Positions 43,300 to 52,447 of a DNA stretch of 64,000 nucleotides are shown here, piece after piece. The stretch is from contig NZ_APND01000002.1 in the NCBI RefSeq assembly GCF_040361215.1, forward strand, positions 124,001 through 188,000, written 5' to 3'. The notes under the pieces are model-generated. The model was not told where the DNA came from. It saw only the letters and a program-made list of their open reading frames with translations, and ran no database searches. The stretch is from Salinisphaera dokdonensis. Lineage in GTDB: Bacteria > Pseudomonadota > Gammaproteobacteria > Nevskiales > Salinisphaeraceae. The translations under genes and the position numbers were made by a program. The stretch's first letter is position 1, and every line of letters starts with the position of its first letter.

Positions 43300-43757
43300 G
43301 GCAGCGCTTTCAGCGTGGCCAGGGCCCTGTCGACATGTCGGCCCGCGGCCAGCTGGGCCTGATAACGCAGACGCACGATCCCATCGCGGTCGATGACGAA
43401 CGTCACCCGATTGCCCAGTACACCGAGCGCGCGCCCCACGCCGAAGGCTTTCGACAGCGCGCCGTCGCGGTCGGACACCAGCGCGAAGTCGAGACCGTGC
43501 TTCTCGGCAAAAGCGCGATGGCTGGCGTCGTCATCGGCGCTGATGCCAATCACGTCGGCGTCGAGTTCGTTGAACGCCTCGAGCTGATCGCGAAAGCTGC
43601 AGGCCTGCCGCGTGCAGACCGGCGTTTCGTCGCGCGGATAGAAATAAATCACCGCCGGGCGCGTGCCGATGAGCGCAGCAGTATCGATACGCCGGCCGTC
43701 GTGGGCATCGCGTTCGATCGCGGGCGCGCGATCGCCGGTATCGGGGGAATGGGCCAC
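43296..43757 (-). CDS. bcp: Peroxiredoxin of the BCP/AhpC-TSA family
   Basis: A protein of 153 residues. The GTG at 43757 is chosen because AAGGA lies eight bases upstream; the open frame extends further but with a non-family sequence. The active site YFYPRDETPVCTRQACSFRD holds the peroxidatic cysteine and a second cysteine five residues later, the E. coli BCP arrangement that permits an intramolecular disulfide. It reduces hydroperoxides with thioredoxin in the cytoplasm. Confidence 0.9.
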   Translation of the reverse strand: MAHSPDTGDRAPAIERDAHDGRRIDTAALIGTRPAVIYFYPRDETPVCTRQACSFRDQLEAFNELDADVIGISADDDASHRAFAEKHGLDFALVSDRDGALSKAFGVGRALGVLGNRVTFVIDRDGIVRLRYQAQLAAGRHVDRALATLKALP

Positions 43758-43830
43758 GTTGACAGTCCTTATGTTCGAGAGTCTATGAACCGGCGCGCAT
43801 TCGCTGCCGGGCGCGCCGCCTGCGGCGATG

Positions 43831-44307
43831 CTAGCCAAACATGGCGCGCCAGAGCACGACCGTGACGATGAACGCGCCGGCCAGCCCCAGGCTGATCCCC
43901 ACGGCCCCGCCCCAGCGCGGTTTTCTGACTTCCGCCTCGGTGACCTGCTCCAGCCACTTGCGCAGCACACGCTCGTTGCGGCGATTGGCTTTCCAGAACA
44001 TGTCGAAGAGGTCGCCTGCGACCGGCACCAGCCCCACCACGAAGTCCAGCCCGGCGTTCGCGCCCATGCGCATCCAGACCCGGCGCGGCGCGCCCAGGCG
44101 CAGCGCTTCGATCACCAGCATGCTCGACAGGCCGGCGCCGACCAGGTCGCCCGCGAAGGGCACGAGCCCGGCCACGCCGTCGATACCGACGCGCTTGTTG
44201 ATTACCGGAATACGAAAGGCATCGTCCAGCCACCAGGCGATCCGGTCGATACGGCTCAGGCTGGCCTGGCGCTTGGCCAGTAGTGAAGACGAGACGTCGT
44301 CGCTCAT
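43831..44307 (-). CDS. DUF4112 domain protein
   Basis: A protein of 158 residues. The family pattern is an N-terminal WWLDDAFRIPVINKRVGIDG followed by two glycine/proline hairpins, GLVPFAGDLVGAGLSS and GLVPVAGDLFDMFWKANRRN. A hydrophobic helix at 135-155 ends the protein, so it is membrane-attached. No function is known for DUF4112. It is divergent from the SMP-30-like gene. Confidence 0.88.
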   Translation of the reverse strand: MSDDVSSSLLAKRQASLSRIDRIAWWLDDAFRIPVINKRVGIDGVAGLVPFAGDLVGAGLSSMLVIEALRLGAPRRVWMRMGANAGLDFVVGLVPVAGDLFDMFWKANRRNERVLRKWLEQVTEAEVRKPRWGGAVGISLGLAGAFIVTVVLWRAMFG

Positions 44308-44401
44308 TTGTGGATAATGCGGCCTCGATATTTGTCGCCCATTGTATGCCGATTCTTTCGTCGATCGCGGCCCGGGCCTGTTTCATGGGCCGAGGAATGA
44401 A

Positions 44402-45571
44402 ATGAAGAAACTGCTAGTCCTGCTGCTCATCGCGCTCGTGGCCTTTGTTGGCTATGCCCTGTTCTGGCCGGGCGAGTTCATGCCCCAGCCCTGGACGCCG
44501 GCCCCGGCCCAGACCGGTGCAGCGCCGGTCAAAAGCGCGCCGCTGAATCAGGCCCAGCGCCTGGCCGAGAACGTCGCCAACGGTCCGGAAGACGTCGCCA
44601 TCGACGACCAGGGCCGGCTCTATGCGGGCTACGACGACGGCACAATTCGCCGCTTCGACGAGAACGGCACCAACGGCGAGGTGTTCGCGACCACCAACGG
44701 CCGCCCGCTCGGGCTGGCCTTCACCCGCGGCCCGGTCGAGCCGGAAAGCAACGCCGCGCAGAACGGCCGTCCCGCCGAAGACCCCGCCGACACGAATGCA
44801 GACGGCGAACCTGCCCAAGTCCTGATCGTTGCCGACGCACAGCGAGGTCTGCTTGCGATCAATACGCAGGGGGACATCAAGATGCTGGCCAGCGGCGCCA
44901 ACGACACACCGTTCGCCTTCACCGACGACGTGGACGTGGCCAGCGACGGCAGCATCTATTTCACCGATGCATCGAGCAAGTACGGCCAGCACAACTACCG
45001 CGCCGACATTCTGGAACACGGTGGTCACGGCCGCCTGATGAAATACGATCCGGCGACCGGCGACGTGACCGTGCTGCTCGGGGGCCTGCAGTTCGCCAAC
45101 GGCGTGGCGGTGAGCGGCGACGATGCCTTCGTGCTCGTCACCGAAACCGGCAGCTATCGCGTGCTGCGCTATTGGCTCACGGGCGACAACGCCGGCCAGA
45201 GCGACGTGTTCATCGACCGCCTGCCCGGCTTCCCGGACGGCATTTCGTACAGCGACGACAGCGACACCTTCTGGCTGGCGCTGTTCGCGCCCCGTAACGA
45301 GATGCTGGATTTCGCGGCCGACAAACCCTGGTTGCGGCGCATCATCTTCCGCCTGCCCGAAGCCGTTCAGCCGGCGCCGGCCCACGTCGGGCGGCTGTTG
45401 GGACTGAACGCCGAGGGCGCTGTCGTCACCGACCTGCAAGACACCGACCCGAGTGCTTTCGCGCCGATTACCAGCGTGGAACAAAGCGGCAACCAGCTCT
45501 ATCTCGGCAGCTTGACCGCCAGCGCATTTGCCCGGATCCCGGTACCGGAACGCAACGAAGACGACCCATGA
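44402..45571 (+). CDS. SMP-30/strictosidine-synthase-like beta-propeller protein
   Basis: A protein of 389 residues. GAGGA lies five bases before the ATG at 44402, and the product starts with an uncleaved or signal helix (MKKLLVLLLIALVAFVGYAL), so the propeller is periplasmic. Propeller strands are seen in NGPEDVAIDDQGRLYAGYDD, DDVDVASDGSIYFTDASS and QFANGVAVSGDDAFVLVTET. This matches the adipocyte membrane-associated/strictosidine synthase group of calcium-dependent hydrolases. The substrate, perhaps a lactone, is unknown. It overlaps the next gene by four bases. Confidence 0.85.
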   Translation: MKKLLVLLLIALVAFVGYALFWPGEFMPQPWTPAPAQTGAAPVKSAPLNQAQRLAENVANGPEDVAIDDQGRLYAGYDDGTIRRFDENGTNGEVFATTNGRPLGLAFTRGPVEPESNAAQNGRPAEDPADTNADGEPAQVLIVADAQRGLLAINTQGDIKMLASGANDTPFAFTDDVDVASDGSIYFTDASSKYGQHNYRADILEHGGHGRLMKYDPATGDVTVLLGGLQFANGVAVSGDDAFVLVTETGSYRVLRYWLTGDNAGQSDVFIDRLPGFPDGISYSDDSDTFWLALFAPRNEMLDFAADKPWLRRIIFRLPEAVQPAPAHVGRLLGLNAEGAVVTDLQDTDPSAFAPITSVEQSGNQLYLGSLTASAFARIPVPERNEDDP

Positions 45572-46257
45572 GTTCGAGCGATCTCGAACAGGCGCTTTAC
45601 CAACTGCGCGACGCGCGCATCGCGCTGGCCGAACGCTCATCGCCTGACTTCAATGAACGGCTGGCTGCCCTGCGGCAGTGGCAATCGCAACGCATCGCGG
45701 CCTGGCATCGGCCGCTGGCCCAGCGCTACAAAGGCGATGCGCTGTTGCGGTTTCTTACCCGCAGCTTCTATCTCGAGGCCGACTGGTCGGAGCTGACCGA
45801 CAAGCCGGACAAGATCGCCGGCCGGATCGGGCGCATCATCAACGACGATCGGCCGCTCGTGATCGCGGTGCGCCTGCAGCACGCGGCGGACACGCTGGAC
45901 GCGGACCTCGCCGACGCGCTGATCGAGCGATCACCGGCGGGGCCAATCACGGCTGCCGCCTATGTCCGCGCTTTCCGGGACGTCGGCCAGGTAGCAATCC
46001 GCGAGCAGCAGATCGCGTGGATCAATGAACTGGTGGACCTGCTGGGCGGCTATGCCGATAATCGCGCCGCTTACTGGGCCTTCAAGCTGGCGGGCTCGCC
46101 GGCCAAGGCGTTCGGCATGGGCCAGACCTACGCGCTGCTCGCCGAAGGCTTCGCCGCGATGCGCGAGACCAAGGATCTTGAAGACGCGACGCGCGAAGCC
46201 GTGGCAGCCCAACACCGACTGCTCGATCGCCTCGTGGGCCGACCAGTCGGCGCATGA
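45568..46257 (+). CDS. Uncharacterised helical protein, FFLEELY-motif-like
   Basis: A mostly helical, soluble protein of 229 residues. The segment LLRFLTRSFYLEADWSELTD aligns with the FFLEELY motif of a gammaproteobacterial conserved family, here degenerate as SFYLEAD. A later conserved-looking part is AAYWAFKLAGSPAKAFGMGQ. No catalytic motif is visible and the role is unknown. It is translationally coupled to the SMP-30-like gene (ATGA). Confidence 0.7.
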   Translation: MSSSDLEQALYQLRDARIALAERSSPDFNERLAALRQWQSQRIAAWHRPLAQRYKGDALLRFLTRSFYLEADWSELTDKPDKIAGRIGRIINDDRPLVIAVRLQHAADTLDADLADALIERSPAGPITAAAYVRAFRDVGQVAIREQQIAWINELVDLLGGYADNRAAYWAFKLAGSPAKAFGMGQTYALLAEGFAAMRETKDLEDATREAVAAQHRLLDRLVGRPVGA

Positions 46258-46336
46258 CCCCGATCAGGCGTGCGTGATTGCGCGACTTACCGGCTTCACG
46301 CATTCTCGACGCGTTTTCCAATCCAAGGCCGATTTC

Positions 46337-46483
46337 ATGACCATCACCATTTCCGACGCCAGCCTGGTGCCCATCGTTTCGCTGGCTGCCGGCATCGGCA
46401 TCCTGCTCGTGCCGCGCCTGCTCAACTACATCGTGGCCGGCTATCTGATCCTGATCGGCGTGCTGGGCCTGGTGAACTTCTAG
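46337..46483 (+). CDS. Small DUF3096 membrane protein
   Basis: A protein of 48 residues: a short polar start, then two hydrophobic helices (VPIVSLAAGIGILLVPRLLN and YIVAGYLILIGVLGL) joined by a turn, as in DUF3096. Function unknown. The small size explains why such genes are often missed. It converges with sufT, whose stop is about ten bases away. Confidence 0.85.
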   Translation: MTITISDASLVPIVSLAAGIGILLVPRLLNYIVAGYLILIGVLGLVNF

Positions 46484-46492
46484 CGCGAAGCC

Positions 46493-47044
46493 TTAGAGCA
46501 TGCCGACCTGCAGCTTGGCGGCATCGCTCATCATTTCCATCGTCCACGGCGGGTCGAACACCAGTTCGACGCGAACCTGGCCGATGGTGGGCACCATCTT
46601 CACCTTGTTACGCACGTCGTCGACGAGGATGTCGCCCATGCCGCAGCCAGGCGCGGTCAATGTCATGTCGATATCGACAACGCGAGCGGTCGGATCGCTG
46701 TGGTCGAAATCGCACTGATAGACCAGCCCCAGATCGACCAGGTTGATCGGGATCTCCGGGTCGAAAACCGTCTGCATCTGTTCCCAGACCATGGCTTCGA
46801 CATCGTCGTTGCCCGCGCCTTCCGGCAGCTTCAATGGCTCGGGCTGTTCCTGGCCGATCGCATCGGCGTTCTCGCCGGCGATACGGATCAGGTTCCCGGC
46901 GATATAGACCGTGAACGAACCGCCCAGGGCCTGGGTGATATTGCCGTGCGTCCCGACCGGGATCTCGACCGTATCACCGGCCGGAATCAACACCGCTTCG
47001 CAGTCGCGCTGGAAGGTGACGGGTTCATTGGATGGCATCTGCAT
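46493..47044 (-). CDS. sufT: SufT-type Fe-S assembly protein (DUF59/MIP18 family)
   Basis: A protein of 183 residues. The second half is the DUF59 domain: VFDPEIPINLVDLGLVYQCD, the conserved cysteine in LTAPGCGMGDILVDDVRNKV, then VELVFDPPWTMEMMSD. The N-terminal half matches the SufT extension (VEIPVGTHGNITQALGGSFT). SufT helps maturation of iron-sulfur proteins under high demand. The start may be at 47044 or two codons later. No other suf gene is in the window. Confidence 0.9.
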   Translation of the reverse strand: MQMPSNEPVTFQRDCEAVLIPAGDTVEIPVGTHGNITQALGGSFTVYIAGNLIRIAGENADAIGQEQPEPLKLPEGAGNDDVEAMVWEQMQTVFDPEIPINLVDLGLVYQCDFDHSDPTARVVDIDMTLTAPGCGMGDILVDDVRNKVKMVPTIGQVRVELVFDPPWTMEMMSDAAKLQVGML

Positions 47045-47142
47045 GACGCGATACCTGATTTGGAAAGATGTGCGCCATTCTACCAAGCACCCGACGGCCT
47101 GTCCGACCATTCACGCCACTGCTCTCTGATAGGATTGCCCGC

Positions 47143-47529
47143 ATGAAAAAATCCCTGCTTCTGGTGGCCCACGGCAGCCGCCGCCAGGCCTCCAACGACG
47201 AGGTTCGCGCGCTGACCGAGCGCGTGCGCGTCGAGGCCAATGAACGCTATGCGGCTATCGAATGTGCCTTTCTGGAACTCGCCGAACCGTCGATTCCCGA
47301 CGGTCTGGAGCAACTGATCGACAACGGCGCCGCACAAATCACTGTGCTGCCCTATTTTCTGGCCGCTGGACGGCATGTGATCGAAGACATTCCCGAGGAA
47401 GTCGCGGTCGCGCAGGAAAAACACCCCGACATTCATATCGAGATCGCCCCCTACCTGGGCACCTCTGAAACCATGCCGAAACTGCTGTTGACGATGCTCG
47501 CCGACAGCGCCACGGCCGACGCGGACTAA
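47143..47529 (+). CDS. CbiX/SirB-type sirohydrochlorin chelatase, short form
   Basis: A protein of 128 residues, the single-domain (CbiXS) length. The metal-binding histidines are in LLVAHGSRRQASNDEV and ITVLPYFLAAGRHVIEDIPE. Short forms insert metal ions into sirohydrochlorin for sirohaem or cobalamin synthesis, acting as dimers. The next gene starts three bases after its stop. Confidence 0.88.
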   Translation: MKKSLLLVAHGSRRQASNDEVRALTERVRVEANERYAAIECAFLELAEPSIPDGLEQLIDNGAAQITVLPYFLAAGRHVIEDIPEEVAVAQEKHPDIHIEIAPYLGTSETMPKLLLTMLADSATADAD

Positions 47530-47532
47530 CCC

Positions 47533-47811
47533 ATGGATTCGATTGCCGACAATCGCCGCTTCTGGCTGGCGCTCAATGCCATATTGCTCGTGCTTCACGG
47601 CTTCGGGCTGTATTTCTACGTCACCGCCGGCTTTGCGCATCCGGTTGCCAAACTGTGGGCCATCGTGATGATGATTCACATGCTGGAGTTTCCGCTTGCT
47701 TTCATCGCGGTACAGGGTCGTGGGGTACGTTGGGGTACCACGATCATGGCGACGCTGATCTTCGGCTTCACCTGGTGGGTGCCGGCGCGCCGGGGCGTGT
47801 TCCATGCGTGA
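47533..47811 (+). CDS. Small membrane protein of unknown function
   Basis: A protein of 92 residues with three hydrophobic helices (ALNAILLVLHGFGLYFYV, LWAIVMMIHMLEFPLAFIAV and TIMATLIFGFTWWV). I do not recognise the family with confidence. It sits between the chelatase and tspO, and its stop overlaps the tspO start by eight bases, so it is coupled to a tetrapyrrole-binding membrane protein. Confidence 0.75.
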   Translation: MDSIADNRRFWLALNAILLVLHGFGLYFYVTAGFAHPVAKLWAIVMMIHMLEFPLAFIAVQGRGVRWGTTIMATLIFGFTWWVPARRGVFHA

Positions 47812-48277
47812 GGGCTTTCAGGCCACACGCGCCGCACTCGTCTGCGGCATCGCGGTCGCGCTCGTATCGTTGACCGGCGCGGTATTCCCGCCGGGCGCCT
47901 GGTACGAACAACTCAACCAACCGGGCGGCACGCCGCCGGACATCGCCTTCCCCATCGCGTGGACGCTACTTTATATCGGCATGGCCGTCGCTGCATGGCG
48001 GGTCTGGCGCGCGGTCGGCATCGGCCGTGGACTGGCGCTGTTCGCAGCCCAACTGCTGTGTAATGCGTTGTGGATGCCGGTTGCCTTCGGCGCGCATGCG
48101 CTGGGTTGGGCGCTGCTGGTCATCGTCGCGCTCTGGCTGCTGCTCGCCGCAACGCTATCCGAATTCTGGCGGGCCGACCGGTTTGCCGGGCTGCTGCTCG
48201 TGCCGTATCTGGCCTGGGTCAGCTATGCCGTTTATCTGAATGCCGGACTGCTGTTCCTGAACTGGGGCAGCGCCTAG
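47804..48277 (+). CDS. tspO: TspO/MBR family protein
   Basis: A protein of 157 residues with five membrane helices. Family motifs are GAVFPPGAWYEQLNQPGGTP, WTLLYIGMAVAAWRVWRA and CNALWMPVAFGAHALGWALL. TspO proteins bind tetrapyrroles and influence porphyrin handling and stress responses; the neighbouring sirohydrochlorin chelatase gene is consistent with this. Confidence 0.92.
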   Translation: MREGFQATRAALVCGIAVALVSLTGAVFPPGAWYEQLNQPGGTPPDIAFPIAWTLLYIGMAVAAWRVWRAVGIGRGLALFAAQLLCNALWMPVAFGAHALGWALLVIVALWLLLAATLSEFWRADRFAGLLLVPYLAWVSYAVYLNAGLLFLNWGSA

Positions 48278-48341
48278 ACCGGAACGACGCCCGTTCTCCG
48301 CAAGCCTTCTCTAGCGATCATCCTTCACGCACGGAGCTGAT

Positions 48342-49148
48342 ATGGCCTTTGTCGACAAGTACGGCCCCTGGGCCCTGATCACCGGCGCGTCTGCCGGCAT
48401 CGGCGCGGAATTCGCCCGCCAGATTGCGGCGAAGGGCGTGAACGTGGCGCTGGTCGCTCGTCGGCGCGAACGCCTGGAAGCACTGGGCGCCGAACTCGAA
48501 TCGCAGTACGGCGTGCGCACGCTGGCGATCGCCGCCGATCTCTGCGCCGACGATTTCCTTGCCACGATCACCGAAGCGCTTGGCACCCGCCATATCGGCC
48601 TGCTGGTCAATAACGCCGGCTCCGGCATGACCGGCGAATTTCTCGATCACGATCTCGACACCGAGCTGCAGATGCTCACGCTCAACTGTCGGGCGCCGCT
48701 GATCCTGGCGCACCACTTCGGCGCGCGCATGCGAGACGACCGGCGTGGCGGCATCATCATGCTGGCCTCGATCGCCGGCATCGTACCCACGCCGATGTTC
48801 TCCAACTACAGTGCCACCAAAGCCTGGAACCGCTATCTTGGCGAAGGCCTGCACGAGGAACTGGGCCGCGACGGCGTCGACGTGGTATCGCTGTGTCCGG
48901 GCCTGACCCAGAGCGAATTCTTCGACCACGCCAACGTCGATCCGACGAACTGGCCGGCGCCGATGCGTGCCACGATCATGAGCGCACAGGACGTGGTCAA
49001 GGCCGGCCTGAAGGGCCTCGGCAAGCAATCGCAGGTCGTGCCCGGCCTGTCGTATCGCATGCTCATGCGGATGAGCCGACTCGCGCCGGGTGGCGTGCCA
49101 CCCTGGATCATCGATCGCGTGATGCGGTTCGCCCTGCCCAAACCGTGA
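48342..49148 (+). CDS. Short-chain dehydrogenase/reductase
   Basis: A protein of 268 residues, preceded by GGAGCTGAT. The NADP-binding motif is TGASAGIGAEFARQIAAKG, the NNAG motif LLVNNAGSGMTGEF and the catalytic YxxxK MFSNYSATKAWNRYL. It belongs to the DltE/YqjQ-like SDRs that resemble 3-oxoacyl reductases and steroid dehydrogenases. A GC-rich hairpin (49155-49182) follows the stop. Substrate unknown. Confidence 0.9.
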   Translation: MAFVDKYGPWALITGASAGIGAEFARQIAAKGVNVALVARRRERLEALGAELESQYGVRTLAIAADLCADDFLATITEALGTRHIGLLVNNAGSGMTGEFLDHDLDTELQMLTLNCRAPLILAHHFGARMRDDRRGGIIMLASIAGIVPTPMFSNYSATKAWNRYLGEGLHEELGRDGVDVVSLCPGLTQSEFFDHANVDPTNWPAPMRATIMSAQDVVKAGLKGLGKQSQVVPGLSYRMLMRMSRLAPGGVPPWIIDRVMRFALPKP

Positions 49149-49154
49149 GCCTGA

Positions 49155-49182
49155 GAGCGCCGGTTTGGTGAAGCCGGCGCTC
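49155..49182 (+). terminator. GC-rich hairpin after the SDR gene
   Basis: The arms GAGCGCCGG (49155-49163) and CCGGCGCTC (49174-49182) are perfect complements around a 10-base loop, seven bases after the stop. There is no T-run, so it is only a possible terminator or an mRNA end stabiliser. Confidence 0.45.
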
Positions 49183-49311
49183 GCATCACGCGGCCAGCTT
49201 CCTCTTCCCGTCTGGCCGCTGCGCTCTCGTCATTAGCCAAGCGCTTCAACATGAAGCCTTACTGCGCGCGGCCGACCTCTATACGGCTTAAATCGAATTG
49301 AGTCTTTTGTA

Positions 49312-49327
49312 ATTATGAATGCATAAT
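49312..49327. promoter_or_regulatory. Palindrome in the promoter region of the FAD/Fe-S dehydrogenase, candidate GntR operator
   Basis: ATTATG-AATG-CATAAT is an inverted repeat in an AT-rich stretch 37 bases before the ATG at 49364. Its reverse complement contains GAATTATGCATTC, which resembles TGAATTGCATGCAAT at 60851-60865 and the TGAATGCAATTTG at 60769. The GntR-type gene at 52448 is a good candidate for the binding protein. Confidence 0.4.
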
Positions 49328-49363
49328 TCAAAACAGAGGAGTAAATAAGAAACGAGACGAACA

Positions 49364-52357
49364 ATGAGCGAACCGACGCTGGCACCAGAGCGCGCCGCCG
49401 ACACCGATACGTCGCGCACCCCACGATCCGACAAGCGAGCGCCCGGCTCTCAACCGCATTCGTCGCTCGAGCGCCGCCTGCGCAGCGAGCTGCAGGCCGA
49501 GGTGCTGTTCGACGACTTCTCCCGCGGGCGTTACAGCACGGATGCCTCGATCTATCAGATGCGTCCCCATGGCGTGGTCGTGCCGCGCACGCAAGCCGAT
49601 ATCGTGGGTGCACTCGAGATCGCGCGCGGCGAGGGCGTACCGGTACTGCCCCGTGGCGGTGGCACCTCGCAGAACGGCCAGACCGTCAACGAAGCGCTGG
49701 TACTGGATGCCAGCAAGTATCTTGACTCGCTGGTTTCGCTCGACGTCGAGAATCGCGTGGCCGTGGTCGAGCCCGGCATCACCCTGGATGCCCTGAACAA
49801 GAAACTCGCCCCGCACGGGTTGATGTATCCGGTCGACGTATCGACCAGCGCACGCGCGACGCTGGGCGGCATGGCCGGCAACAACAGCTGCGGCACCCGC
49901 AGCCTGCGTTACGGCAACATGGTGCATAACGTGCGCGCGCTGGACGCCGTTCTGGCCGACGGCAGCGCCTATCATTTCGGGCGTATCGACGATGCCGATG
50001 CGATGGCGAAGGCAGCGCCGGCTTATCGCGCGATCGCCGAGAAGATGAGCGCGCTATACGCCCGCGAAGCCAACGAACTGGCGCGGCATTTCCCCGACGT
50101 GAATCGCCGGGTCGGCGGATATAACCTCAACGAACTCGACCCCAACAAGCCGGAGCGTCCACCCAATCTGGCGCGCCTGCTGGTCGGCTCCGAGGGCACG
50201 CTCGGTTTCTTCCAGCAGATCGAGATCGACCTGCAGCCCACGGTCCAGCACAAGGTGCTGGGCGTCTGTCATTTCCCGACCTTCCGGGCGGCCATGGAAG
50301 CCGCGAAGCCGATCGTAGGCCTCAAGCCGGCGGCGGTGGAACTGGTCGACGCCAAGCTCATCGAGCTCGGCCGCGAGATCGATATCTTCCGCCCGGTCAT
50401 GGAGCGCTATATCCGCGGCGCCCCGCAGGCGGTGCTGCTGGTGGAGTTCGCCGGCGAGCACTTCGACGAGCAGAAAGCGCATCTCGCCGAGCTGGTCGAA
50501 CTGATGGGCGATATGGGCTATCCGGACGGCGTCGTCGAGGCGCTGACGCCCGCGCAGCAGACCGAACTCTGGGGCGTACGCAAGGCCGGGCTGAACATCA
50601 TGATGTCGATGAAAGGCGACGGCAAACCCGTGTCGTTCATCGAGGACTGCGCGGTGCCGCTCGCCGACCTGCCCGACTATACCGAACGCCTCACCGAGGT
50701 CTTTCACAAGCACGGCACCGAAGGCACCTGGTATGCCCATGCCTCGGAAGGCTGTCTGCATGTGCGCCCGATCATCAATCTCAAGGACCCGGGAGGCGCG
50801 CCGAAGATGCGGGCCATCGCCGAGGAAGCCTTCGCGCTCGTGCGCGAGTACAAGGGCTCACACTCGGGCGAGCACGGCGACGGCATCTCGCGCTCCGAAT
50901 TCCACGAGGCGATGTACGGCAAGCGCCTGATTACCGCCTTCAACGAGGTCAAGCAGACCTTCGATCCCGACGGGCTGTTCAATCCGCACAAGATCGTGAA
51001 TCCGTTGCGCATGGACGACACACGGATCATGCGTTTCAACCCGGAATACAAGACGATTCCGGTCAAGACGGCGCTCGACTGGTCGGCGCACGGCAGCTTC
51101 GCCTCGGCGGTGGAGATGTGCAATAACAACGGCGCCTGCCGCAAGTTCGACGCCGCTGTAATGTGCCCGTCCTATCGCGCAACCAAGAACGAGCGCGACG
51201 TCACCCGCGGGCGCGCCAACTCGCTGCGCCTGGCCCTGTCCGGCCAGCTTGGCGAGGATGCGCTCACCTCGCACGAGATGTACGACACGCTCTCCAAATG
51301 CGTGAGCTGCAAGGGCTGCAAACGCGAATGCCCCACCGGCGTCGACATGGCGAAGATGAAGGTGGAGTTTCTCCACCACTACCACGAACGCCACGGGCGC
51401 AGCCTGCGCGACAAGGTCATCGCCCACCTGCCGCGCTATGCACCGAAGATTGCCTGGATGGGCTGGCTGCTCAACCTGCGTGACCGCATTCCGGGGCTGG
51501 CGAAACTCAGCGAAAAGATCATTGGCGTGTCCGCGCGCCGGCCGCTGCCGGTCTGGCACGCCCGGCCGTTTCGCGACACGGCTTCGATCGGCGAAGCCAC
51601 GGTCGGCGAGGTCGTGCTGTTTGCCGATACCTTCAACCGCTGGCAGGAGGCCGACAACCTGCGGGCGGCGATCGATGTACTCGTGGCTGCCGGCTACCAG
51701 GTCCATATCGCGCAACCAGACAACGGCGGTCGCCCGCTGTGCTGCGGACGTACCTATCTGTCGTCCGGTGATACCGACAACGCACGCGCGGAAGCCGAAC
51801 GCACGATGGGCGCGGTGATGCCGTACGTACGTCGCGGCGTGCCGGTCGTGGGGCTGGAACCGTCCTGTCTGCTGACGATGCGCGACGAATTCCGTTCGCT
51901 GTTGCCCGGTGCCGATGCCGACCGGTTGGCCGATAACGCCCTGCTGTTCGAGGAGTTTCTCGAACGCGAATGCGCGGCCGAGCGCGCGCAGCTGGAACTG
52001 AACGGTCTCAACGGCGAACGCGTACTGCTGCACGGCCACTGCCACCAGAAAGCCTTCAATGCCGTATCCGATATCGAACGCCTGCTGCGTCGGATTCCGG
52101 ACGCCGAAGTCGAGACCATCGGCTCGACCTGCTGCGGCATGGCCGGTGCCTTCGGCTACCAGGCGGAGAACTACGACACGTCCATGGCGATCGGCGAGCT
52201 CGGCGTGCTGCCGGCGGTACGAAAAGCCGGCGACAACGTGCATATCGTGGCCGACGGCACCAGCTGCCGGCATCAGATCCGCGACGGCGCCGCGCGTGAG
52301 GCCGAGCACGTCGCCGTACTGCTTGCGCGTCAGCTCAAACGCCATGCGGCGCGCTAG
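49364..52357 (+). CDS. FAD/4Fe-4S D-2-hydroxyacid dehydrogenase (YdiJ-like)
   Basis: A protein of 997 residues, close to E. coli YdiJ. The vanillyl-alcohol-oxidase-type FAD domain lies at about 60-290 (PVLPRGGGTSQNGQTVNEAL, GGMAGNNSCGTRSLRYGN). The flavoprotein C-terminal domain runs to about 555 (SGEHGDGISRSEF). Two cluster-binding cysteine groups follow: CNNNGACRKFDAAVMCPSYR near 590 and CVSCKGCKRECPTGVD near 650. CCG-type cysteine-rich repeats end the protein (CCGRTYLSSG, GHCHQKAF, STCCGMAGAF). It should oxidise a D-2-hydroxy acid, such as D-2-hydroxyglutarate, D-lactate or glycolate, and feed the respiratory chain. Its neighbours suggest a role in a specific catabolic route. Confidence 0.88.
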   Translation: MSEPTLAPERAADTDTSRTPRSDKRAPGSQPHSSLERRLRSELQAEVLFDDFSRGRYSTDASIYQMRPHGVVVPRTQADIVGALEIARGEGVPVLPRGGGTSQNGQTVNEALVLDASKYLDSLVSLDVENRVAVVEPGITLDALNKKLAPHGLMYPVDVSTSARATLGGMAGNNSCGTRSLRYGNMVHNVRALDAVLADGSAYHFGRIDDADAMAKAAPAYRAIAEKMSALYAREANELARHFPDVNRRVGGYNLNELDPNKPERPPNLARLLVGSEGTLGFFQQIEIDLQPTVQHKVLGVCHFPTFRAAMEAAKPIVGLKPAAVELVDAKLIELGREIDIFRPVMERYIRGAPQAVLLVEFAGEHFDEQKAHLAELVELMGDMGYPDGVVEALTPAQQTELWGVRKAGLNIMMSMKGDGKPVSFIEDCAVPLADLPDYTERLTEVFHKHGTEGTWYAHASEGCLHVRPIINLKDPGGAPKMRAIAEEAFALVREYKGSHSGEHGDGISRSEFHEAMYGKRLITAFNEVKQTFDPDGLFNPHKIVNPLRMDDTRIMRFNPEYKTIPVKTALDWSAHGSFASAVEMCNNNGACRKFDAAVMCPSYRATKNERDVTRGRANSLRLALSGQLGEDALTSHEMYDTLSKCVSCKGCKRECPTGVDMAKMKVEFLHHYHERHGRSLRDKVIAHLPRYAPKIAWMGWLLNLRDRIPGLAKLSEKIIGVSARRPLPVWHARPFRDTASIGEATVGEVVLFADTFNRWQEADNLRAAIDVLVAAGYQVHIAQPDNGGRPLCCGRTYLSSGDTDNARAEAERTMGAVMPYVRRGVPVVGLEPSCLLTMRDEFRSLLPGADADRLADNALLFEEFLERECAAERAQLELNGLNGERVLLHGHCHQKAFNAVSDIERLLRRIPDAEVETIGSTCCGMAGAFGYQAENYDTSMAIGELGVLPAVRKAGDNVHIVADGTSCRHQIRDGAAREAEHVAVLLARQLKRHAAR

Positions 52358-52447
52358 CGGGACTCTGCTACCGTCACAGTCTAAAAAATCGACAACCGAT
52401 CAGGCACCGGCAGGCCAGACGCCGGTGCCGCCAACGGCAACCATTGC

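Noticed and set aside
44414..45640. 408-codon frame opposite the SMP-30-like gene
   Set aside because: The plus-strand product has a signal helix and propeller motifs; the opposite frame has neither start signal nor recognisable domain.
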